A DNA stretch of 64,000 nucleotides from Halomonas qaidamensis (GTDB lineage: Bacteria > Pseudomonadota > Gammaproteobacteria > Pseudomonadales > Halomonadaceae), in contig NZ_CP080627.1 of the NCBI RefSeq assembly GCF_025917315.1, positions 2,108,001 through 2,172,000 on the forward strand. The letters are read 5' to 3'. Of this stretch, positions 57,774 to 64,000 are shown one piece after another. A program made the translations under genes and the position numbers. The notes below the pieces were generated by a model. The model made no database searches, was not told the origin of the DNA, and worked only from the letters and a program-made list of their open reading frames with translations. The first letter of the stretch is position 1, and each line of letters starts with the position of its first letter.

Positions 57774-58487
57774 CTACTCATCTTCCTCCAAAAAGTCACT
57801 CTCTCCGTGCCAAGCAACAGCAACACCGTTAGGGTAACGCAAATCGATATAGCGGATATGCTCACCGAGACGAGCAAGTTCACGCTGCCATGATGCTGAA
57901 AGCCTAGCCAACCGGATGTCATGCTGACGTCTTCCCAACATGACCCAAGCTCCGTTACTTAACTGAAGTCGCCATGCACCACGAGGCTCTAAGCGCAACT
58001 GGGAAAGTGACAGCGATAACCCCTGGAAGTGGGGTGTTAAGCGTCGATAGTAGGTAAGCACTTCTTCACCGCTTCCGGTCGGCCCCGCCAGATCGGGCAA
58101 CCCCTGAGGAACCTGCAAGGGCGCAAACGCAAATGCCTCTCCTTCGGGGTTAAGCAAAAAATCATCATTCCAGCGGGCCACGGGCGTTTGCTCTACCAGT
58201 TCAAACACTAGTGCGTTTGGCCACTCTCTGGAAATTCTTACTTCATGCAGCCAACCAATTCTCAACGCACGCTGGCGCAGCTCACCTAAGTCTGCCGAAA
58301 GCCATGTAACCTCTTGAACGAGCGGCGCCAGCTGAGTCTGCAGATAATCAGCACTTACATACTCCCATTCGCCACGTATGGACACACGCTCAATAGGCTT
58401 ATCTAGCCATAGCCACAATGCTCGGCCACCAGCACCCAGTAACAGTGCTAGCAATATGAGGCCTAACCACGCATTTCGCTTTTTCAT
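57774..58487 (-). CDS. ftsQ: Cell division protein FtsQ
   Basis: 237 residues. A short basic N-terminus and one membrane helix (about 7-28, AWLGLILLALLLGAGGRALWLW) are followed by a POTRA domain (PIERVSIRGEWEYVSADYLQ) and the beta domain with VQEVTWLSADLGELRQRALRIGWL, EHIRYIDLRYPNGVAVAW. It links the early divisome to FtsL/FtsB in the periplasm. It overlaps ddlB by 4 nt. Confidence 0.94.
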   Translation of the reverse strand: MKKRNAWLGLILLALLLGAGGRALWLWLDKPIERVSIRGEWEYVSADYLQTQLAPLVQEVTWLSADLGELRQRALRIGWLHEVRISREWPNALVFELVEQTPVARWNDDFLLNPEGEAFAFAPLQVPQGLPDLAGPTGSGEEVLTYYRRLTPHFQGLSLSLSQLRLEPRGAWRLQLSNGAWVMLGRRQHDIRLARLSASWQRELARLGEHIRYIDLRYPNGVAVAWHGESDFLEEDE

Positions 58488-59425
58488 GAGTAGCTGCGTT
58501 GAACCGCAGTGTTCAATATGCGCAATACCAGCTGATCAAAATCTATTCCCGCATGCGCTGCTGCTTGCGGCACTAAACTATGATCTGTCATTCCTGGCAC
58601 TGTATTAACTTCAATCAGCCAAAACTTGCCCATTGCATCGCGCATCACATCGACGCGCCCCCACCCTTCGCCACCTACCGCATCAAATGCTTTTTCGCAT
58701 AATTCTGCCAAGGCCTGCTCATCAATAGATGGTAAGCCGCTAGGTAGGTGGTACTGGGTGGTGTTAGCAATGTATTTCGCTTCGTAATCATAAAAGCCAC
58801 CAGGAACTTCAACACGGATGGCCGGCAATACCTCATTATCAAGCAGAGCAACGGTGTACTCTTCACCGACAACGAAACGCTCAGCCATAACACGGGCATC
58901 ATAGCTCGCCGCTTCATAATAGGCGGCTTCCAATGCTTCCTGGCTCTTAACAATACTAATACCCAGCGTGGAACCTTCATGAACAGGCTTCACCATCATT
59001 GGCAAGCCAAGCTGTGCTACCACCGATGCCCAGTCAGACGTGTCGCTCAGCATTACGCTTTCGGGAGTAGGCAACCCAACGGCTTGCCAAACCTGCTTCG
59101 TGCGCTGCTTATCCATGCCTAGTGCTGACGCCAGCACCCCACTGCCGGTGTAAGGAAGTCCTAGAAGCTCTAGCGCACCCTGTAATGTGCCATCTTCTCC
59201 ACCACGACCATGTAAGGCAACAAACACTGCTGTTGGTGCCAGCCGCTCTAGCCCCACCAAACCGCCTTCTTTTGGATCGTAGCCAAGGGCATCAATACCT
59301 TGGCGTTTGAGCGCAGCAAGCACCGCGGCACCACTTTTAAGAGACACCTCGCGTTCCGCCGATGTGCCCCCATAAACAACAACGACACGCGCTAAGGGGT
59401 CGTTCAGTGACATTGTTTCACTCAT
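58484..59425 (-). CDS. ddlB: D-alanine--D-alanine ligase B
   Basis: 313 residues, ATP-grasp fold. [18 protein letters not shown] is the N-terminal D-Ala binding motif, with [27 protein letters not shown] and the metal-binding [14 protein letters not shown]. It makes D-Ala-D-Ala for peptidoglycan. It overlaps murC and ftsQ by 4 nt each, in the standard dcw order. Confidence 0.96.
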   Translation of the reverse strand: MSETMSLNDPLARVVVVYGGTSAEREVSLKSGAAVLAALKRQGIDALGYDPKEGGLVGLERLAPTAVFVALHGRGGEDGTLQGALELLGLPYTGSGVLASALGMDKQRTKQVWQAVGLPTPESVMLSDTSDWASVVAQLGLPMMVKPVHEGSTLGISIVKSQEALEAAYYEAASYDARVMAERFVVGEEYTVALLDNEVLPAIRVEVPGGFYDYEAKYIANTTQYHLPSGLPSIDEQALAELCEKAFDAVGGEGWGRVDVMRDAMGKFWLIEVNTVPGMTDHSLVPQAAAHAGIDFDQLVLRILNTAVQRSYS

Positions 59426-60891
59426 AGCTCTACCTTATCCAGCGCCAACTTAGCTTGGGCGAAACGAAGCGAAATACCACCCACATCACCAGCGCCTTGA
59501 GTAATGAAAATGTCCCCAGGACGCAAAAGTTTGTTTAATAGTGCAGGTAACTCCTGCTTATGCTCAACGAATAAGGGATCAACTTCGCCCCGCTGGCGAA
59601 TAGACCCCGCAAGCGTACGCCCTTCTGCCCCGGGAATCACAGCCTCCCCAGCGCTGTAAACATCTAATAGAACAAGCGTGTCCACTTGTGAGAGTACTCG
59701 AACGAAGTCTTCATAAAGATCGCGGGTGCGACTATAGCGATGTGGCTGATAAAGCATCACTAAACGGCGATCTGGCCAACCTGCCCGTATCGCCTGGATA
59801 ACCATGTCAACCTCACGGGGATGGTGCCCGTAATCGTCTACTAACATGACCTCGCCATCGCCATTAGGGGCTTTGAAATGGCCATGCACCTGGAAGCGGC
59901 GTCCCACGCCAGCAAAGCCTGCCAGACCACGTAAAATGGCTTCGTCGCCCACCCCTGCGTCCGTTGCCACCACAATAGCAGCCATCGCATTTAGTGCGTT
60001 GTGACGTCCTGGCATCGCTAATCGAATAGCAAGCGGAGCAGCCTCACCAGGGCGTATCGCGGTAAACGATACTTCACCCGCCTGTTGAGTAAAATCCACA
60101 ATGCGGTAGTCAGCATCTTCATCGAAACCATAGGTCACAAACTGTCGTTTCACCTGATCACGCAACGACCGGATATTTGCATCGTCAATACACAACACAG
60201 CCAGCCCGTAAAACGGCAAATTGTGAAGAAACTCAATGAATGTGCTTTTTAGCCGCTCAAAATCCCCACCATAGGTGGCCATATGGTCTGCATCTATATT
60301 CGTTACAATAGAGACCATCGGCTGAAGATGAAGGAATGATGCATCAGACTCATCCGCCTCAGCGACTAGATAATCGCCCTCTCCCAAGCGCGCATTAGCG
60401 CCCGCACTGGTAAGCTTTCCACCAATCACGAAGGTAGGGTCTAGCCCGCCTTCCGCCAACAGCGTTGCTGTCAAACTGGTGGTGGTTGTCTTACCGTGTG
60501 TTCCAGCAACAGCAATGCCATGGCGGAAACGCATTAGCTCGGCCAGCATTTCAGCACGCCTTACTACTGGCACACGATGCTCATGGGCCCAGCGAATTTC
60601 AGGATTCGTTACATCAATAGCGCTGGAGACAACGACGACATCAGCCCCCGCCACATTCTCTTCAGAATGACCGATAGCAACGTTAACTCCACACTGACGA
60701 AGGCGTTCAATGACATTTGATTCCTTCATATCGCTGCCGCTGACGCTGTAGCCCTGATTAGCAAGCACCTCAGCGATTCCACACATACCTGCGCCACCGA
60801 TACCAACAAAGTGCAAACGCTTAATACGGCGCATACCCGGGCCACTTGGACGGACACCTGAGTGCAACGCGTTATTAATAGAATCGGTCAC
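59422..60891 (-). CDS. murC: UDP-N-acetylmuramate--L-alanine ligase
   Basis: 489 residues. The N-terminal UDP-binding domain has [16 protein letters not shown]; the ATP P-loop is [29 protein letters not shown] and the [10 protein letters not shown] motif follow, with [14 protein letters not shown] near the C-terminus. It adds L-Ala to UDP-MurNAc. It overlaps murG by 4 nt. In the dcw cluster of E. coli it lies at the same place. Confidence 0.97.
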   Translation of the reverse strand: MTDSINNALHSGVRPSGPGMRRIKRLHFVGIGGAGMCGIAEVLANQGYSVSGSDMKESNVIERLRQCGVNVAIGHSEENVAGADVVVVSSAIDVTNPEIRWAHEHRVPVVRRAEMLAELMRFRHGIAVAGTHGKTTTTSLTATLLAEGGLDPTFVIGGKLTSAGANARLGEGDYLVAEADESDASFLHLQPMVSIVTNIDADHMATYGGDFERLKSTFIEFLHNLPFYGLAVLCIDDANIRSLRDQVKRQFVTYGFDEDADYRIVDFTQQAGEVSFTAIRPGEAAPLAIRLAMPGRHNALNAMAAIVVATDAGVGDEAILRGLAGFAGVGRRFQVHGHFKAPNGDGEVMLVDDYGHHPREVDMVIQAIRAGWPDRRLVMLYQPHRYSRTRDLYEDFVRVLSQVDTLVLLDVYSAGEAVIPGAEGRTLAGSIRQRGEVDPLFVEHKQELPALLNKLLRPGDIFITQGAGDVGGISLRFAQAKLALDKVEL

Positions 60892-61985
60892 GCAGTCTCT
60901 CCTTGTTTAACCAACGCTAGACACCCCTCTGTAAGCCGTTCAGTCGCATCTAAGTAGGCTTTCTGCCGGGCTTTAGAAGCCATCTCTGATAATACGCTTG
61001 GGACTAATAGCTCATCCAAATAGTGTGTTAATCGCTCGGGGGTAAGCTCAGACTGTTTAACACAAAGCGCCGCCCCGGCTTTTACTAAAACATCAGCATT
61101 GACCCGCTGATGATCATCAACAGCAAATGGAAACGGCACTAGCAAGGCGGGCTTTGCAGCAGCGGCAAGCTCTGCCACTGTTAGCGCTCCGGCACGGCAA
61201 ACGACTAAATCTGCCCACTCATATGCGGCCGCCATATCATCAATAAAGGGAGTGACATCTGCCACAATTCCATGCTCAACGTAGGCGCTTGCCGTCGCCA
61301 CATCTCGGTCTTTGCCAGCTTGGTGGCGAACATCAGGGCGACGCTCAGGAGGTAAACCTGCCAACCCAGGCGGCAAGCGCTCATTCAGTGCCACCGCCCC
61401 TAGAGAGCCCCCAACAACTAGTAACCGTAGCGGTCGAGCGGCTAGTTCAGAAGCACCCCTAGGATGCTCACCCAGTGCAGCAATATCTTCTCGCACGGGA
61501 TTGCCAATCACTTCTGCCTTGTCACCAAAAGCCTCGGTAAACGCCGCGTAAGTACGTGTCGCTAATTTCGAGAGCACTTTATTAGTCAGCCCAGCAATAG
61601 CATTTTGTTCATGTATCACCAATGGCACCCTGGAAAGCCATGCCGCCAGCCCACCTGGGCCACTGGCAAATCCACCCAACCCAACCACCACATCAGGATT
61701 GAAGCGACGAATTACCTTCCGTGCTTGCAGTACAGCTTGGGAAAGATTCAGCGGCGCTTTCAGCCAGCCAACTACTCCTTTACCACGGAGACCGCTTATG
61801 TCGATGGTATGAAGCGTAATACCTGCTTCTGGTACCAAGCGATTTTCGATCCCTCTTGGGCTTCCCAGCCATTCAACATCGACATTGTGAGCATTGAGCG
61901 AACGTGCTAAAGAAAGCGCCGGGATAACATGACCACCGGTACCCCCTGCCATAATTAAAATGCGTCGACGTGCGTTCGTCGTCAC
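60888..61985 (-). CDS. murG: UDP-GlcNAc:lipid I GlcNAc transferase MurG
   Basis: 365 residues from GTG 61985, which has AAGGAG 6 nt upstream. The N-terminal signature is [19 protein letters not shown], with [15 protein letters not shown] and [16 protein letters not shown] in the C-domain. A membrane-binding patch follows [13 protein letters not shown]. It converts lipid I to lipid II at the inner face of the inner membrane. It lies 18 nt after ftsW. Confidence 0.95.
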   Translation of the reverse strand: MTTNARRRILIMAGGTGGHVIPALSLARSLNAHNVDVEWLGSPRGIENRLVPEAGITLHTIDISGLRGKGVVGWLKAPLNLSQAVLQARKVIRRFNPDVVVGLGGFASGPGGLAAWLSRVPLVIHEQNAIAGLTNKVLSKLATRTYAAFTEAFGDKAEVIGNPVREDIAALGEHPRGASELAARPLRLLVVGGSLGAVALNERLPPGLAGLPPERRPDVRHQAGKDRDVATASAYVEHGIVADVTPFIDDMAAAYEWADLVVCRAGALTVAELAAAAKPALLVPFPFAVDDHQRVNADVLVKAGAALCVKQSELTPERLTHYLDELLVPSVLSEMASKARQKAYLDATERLTEGCLALVKQGETA

Positions 61986-62003
61986 AAACAACTCCTTGAG
62001 TAG

Positions 62004-63185
62004 TCACGATAACCGAGGTTCATGACGTGATTTATAGGGCGTCGATAGACGACGAGGCCGGTGACGCGTTTCGGCATCAACGCGTAGCAATAAGCCAATC
62101 ATCATACCGGTTACCAATAAACTTGAACCGCCATAGCTAATCAGTGGCAATGTTAACCCTTTCGTTGGCAACAACCCTGAACTTACCGCCATGTTAATAA
62201 ATGCCTGCGCTGCAATAACAAAACCTATGCCATAGCTGACATAGGCGCCGAACAAGTGGCCCGCCAACTCTGCACGCCGCCCAATCAACATCGCGCGGAT
62301 AATCAGCAATGTGAACAGCAGTACCACAAGGATAGCGCCAATCATGCCAAGCTCTTCCGCGATCACGGCAAATATAAAGTCCGTGTGGGCTTCCGGTAGA
62401 TAGTGGAGCTTTTGAACACTATTACCTAAACCAGTACCGGTCACGTGTCCACGACCAAACGCAATCAGTGCCTGAGTCAGTTGATAACCAGTCGCAAACT
62501 GATCCGCCCACGGATCTAGAAAGCTAGTCCAGCGCGCTAACCGGTAAGGCTCCATCACCACCATCATCACAGCTCCCGCAGCTAATACGCCACCGCTACC
62601 GAAGAGCAAGGTAAGTGAGGCACCACTCATCATTAACATACCAATAACGCACACGGTATAGACCACCATGCCACCAAAATCGGGGGCGAGGAACAGTAAT
62701 CCCGCAGGAACAGCCAGTACCGCTAAAGGTCGCCACATACTTAAAGCACGACGGCGCAGGTCATAGGTAAAACGAGACATGAACGCTGCCATGTAAAAAA
62801 TCAAACCAATTTTTCCCAGCTCGGAAACCTGCAAGCTAGGCAAGGGGCCAGGCAGTGAAATCCAGCGCTTACTACCATTGACCTCTTGACCAATCAATAG
62901 CACTAGCGCAAGCAACAAAATACTGATCAACAAAAATAACGCCGCGTTTTGACGCCACGCCTCCAGAGGGACACACAGCATGAAAAAGCAGGCTAGAACG
63001 GCCAATAATAAAAAGATCCCATGCTGCCGAGCATAGTGATAGCTATTTTCAAGTAGCCCTACTGATGCCGAACTAACCATTACCCAACCCAAGCCAGCTA
63101 ATGCTATGGCAGCAATAATCAGCCACACATCAGTGGGTAAATGGCGCGTTGTCAGCGCATCGCGAATACGCTGGACTCTGCTCAT
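62004..63185 (-). CDS. ftsW: Peptidoglycan glycosyltransferase FtsW
   Basis: 393 residues, SEDS family, about ten membrane helices. Conserved segments are DFGGMVVY (Asp region), SFLDPWADQFATGYQLTQALIAFG, GLGNSVQKLHYLPEAHTDFIFAVIAEELG and ATQ-like PTKGLTLPLISYGGSS. It polymerises septal glycan with FtsI. Its start overlaps the murD stop by 4 nt. Confidence 0.95.
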   Translation of the reverse strand: MSRVQRIRDALTTRHLPTDVWLIIAAIALAGLGWVMVSSASVGLLENSYHYARQHGIFLLLAVLACFFMLCVPLEAWRQNAALFLLISILLLALVLLIGQEVNGSKRWISLPGPLPSLQVSELGKIGLIFYMAAFMSRFTYDLRRRALSMWRPLAVLAVPAGLLFLAPDFGGMVVYTVCVIGMLMMSGASLTLLFGSGGVLAAGAVMMVVMEPYRLARWTSFLDPWADQFATGYQLTQALIAFGRGHVTGTGLGNSVQKLHYLPEAHTDFIFAVIAEELGMIGAILVVLLFTLLIIRAMLIGRRAELAGHLFGAYVSYGIGFVIAAQAFINMAVSSGLLPTKGLTLPLISYGGSSLLVTGMMIGLLLRVDAETRHRPRRLSTPYKSRHEPRLS

Positions 63186-64000
63186 ACCCTACTCCCTGAG
63201 TCGTTATGCTGAAGCTGCTTTTGCTCGACCCAAGACCGAAAAGCATCGCCTCTAGCTTGATAGTTTATAAATTGATCTAGGCTTGCACAGGCGGGCGATA
63301 ACAGCACGCAATCGCCGGGTTCAGCAATTTCCCAAGCGATTTCCATTGCTAGAGTTAAATCGTTAACTACTTGTACTGAAACAGACGATGACAACGCCGA
63401 CTTAAGGCGATGGGCATCAATACCAAACAGCAATACGGCTTTGGCGCACTCTGCTAAAGGGGCTGCCAACGGTGTGAAATCTGCCCCCTTACCAACGCCA
63501 CCGGCTAATAATATTACTTTACCCTCAAGCGACGCACTAATACCTTGTATCGCGGCTAGCGTGGCGCCAACGTTAGTACCTTTTGAATCATTCACCCACA
63601 AAACGCCATTAACTCGTGCAATGACTTCGCTACGGTGGGGCAACCCTTTAAAAGAAGCTAATGCCTGGCACATAGACACTTTTGCGAAGCCTAACGCACT
63701 GCCCATTGCCAGCGCTGCCAGTGCATTGGCATAGTTATGCAGACCAGCAATGGCTAATTTTTCTGTACCAAGCCAGGCAACATCACCATGAAACAGCGTT
63801 AGCTCGCCGTCCTTTTGAGCAACTCCCCAGTCATCACCCTCAGGCGCAGAAGCCTTAAAGCGCTGGACATGAGAGACTGACACCTCTGGCCAAGTGAGGG
63901 GATCATCTGCATTGACAATAGCTGTTTGCGCACCATAGAAAATACGCTGTTTGGCGCGATGGTAACCCGCCATATCACCATGTCGATCTAAATGATCTTC
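63182..64000 (-). CDS. murD: UDP-N-acetylmuramoylalanine--D-glutamate ligase (partial, N-terminus beyond right edge)
   Basis: 273 codons visible, running off the right edge in frame (the first visible residues are EDHLDRHGDMAGYHRAKQRI, matching MurD after its P-loop domain). IVNADDPLT, GLHNYANALAALA, NDSKGTNVGATLAAIQG, ILLAGGVGKGADFTPLA and LLSPACASLDQF are MurD motifs. It adds D-Glu to UDP-MurNAc-L-Ala. About 170 N-terminal residues, including the P-loop, are outside the window. Confidence 0.95.
   Translation of the reverse strand, partial: EDHLDRHGDMAGYHRAKQRIFYGAQTAIVNADDPLTWPEVSVSHVQRFKASAPEGDDWGVAQKDGELTLFHGDVAWLGTEKLAIAGLHNYANALAALAMGSALGFAKVSMCQALASFKGLPHRSEVIARVNGVLWVNDSKGTNVGATLAAIQGISASLEGKVILLAGGVGKGADFTPLAAPLAECAKAVLLFGIDAHRLKSALSSSVSVQVVNDLTLAMEIAWEIAEPGDCVLLSPACASLDQFINYQARGDAFRSWVEQKQLQHNDSGSRV

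Overview
This 64 kb window is a chromosomal core-genome segment of a gammaproteobacterium. Gene content and order closely follow the Pseudomonas-type arrangement of two large housekeeping blocks: etf, fab, rne, lpxK and lol in one, and the division/cell-wall cluster leading to secA in the other. With moderate GC and the protein sequences seen, my best guess is a halomonad (Halomonas/Vreelandella group). That assignment is inference from the sequence alone. I see no tRNA, rRNA, insertion sequence, phage gene or CRISPR array.

Layout. Positions 1-4924 (minus strand) carry a TonB2-type energy-transduction operon: DUF3450 protein, TtpC-like protein, ExbB, ExbD, TonB and a TPR protein cut by the left edge, with a good Fur box upstream. 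Positions 5171-9999 carry class Ib ribonucleotide reductase (nrdHIEF, with NrdR boxes) and a Mn-type superoxide dismutase. Positions 10232-14000 hold etfBA and, divergently, ETF-ubiquinone oxidoreductase. Positions 14035-23404 hold a UvrD-like helicase, DUF1285, tatD, pilZ, holB, tmk, mltG, pabC, fabF and acpP. Positions 23529-27267 hold fabG, fabD, plsX, rpmF and yceD. Then come maf, sppA, a HAD phosphatase, rluC and, divergently, rne (27430-35027). Positions 35097-45318 hold murB, a low-molecular-weight phosphatase, kdsB, ycaR, lpxK, msbA, comEC, a DUF2062 gene, lolD and one lolC/E-type gene. Positions 45531-47513 hold the agmatine-to-putrescine pair aguA-aguB. Positions 47622-52744 hold a MutT-ThiE fusion, argJ and secA. 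Positions 52813-64000 hold a SecM-like small ORF, dciA, lpxC, ftsZ, ftsA, ftsQ, ddlB, murC, murG, ftsW and murD, which is cut by the right edge.

How the genes work together. Most of the window builds the envelope: fatty acids and ACP (fab, plsX), KDO-lipid A (lpxC, lpxK, kdsB, msbA), lipoprotein export (lol), peptidoglycan precursors and division (mur, ddlB, mltG, fts), and Sec secretion. The left end looks like an iron-limitation block: Fur-type TonB2 energisation next to a Mn-capable RNR and a Mn-type SOD.

Most interesting signals. First, the unannotated 123-residue ORF directly upstream of secA has a signal-anchor-like N-terminus and an RGPP motif six residues from its stop. It sits where secM sits in enterobacteria and looks like an unrecognised Sec-monitoring translation-arrest peptide. 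Second, at least seven gene junctions contain degenerate tandem repeats with a 13-21 nt period (mostly 15-16), at or just beyond the stop codon of the upstream gene. This recurring pattern is not explained by any standard feature type.
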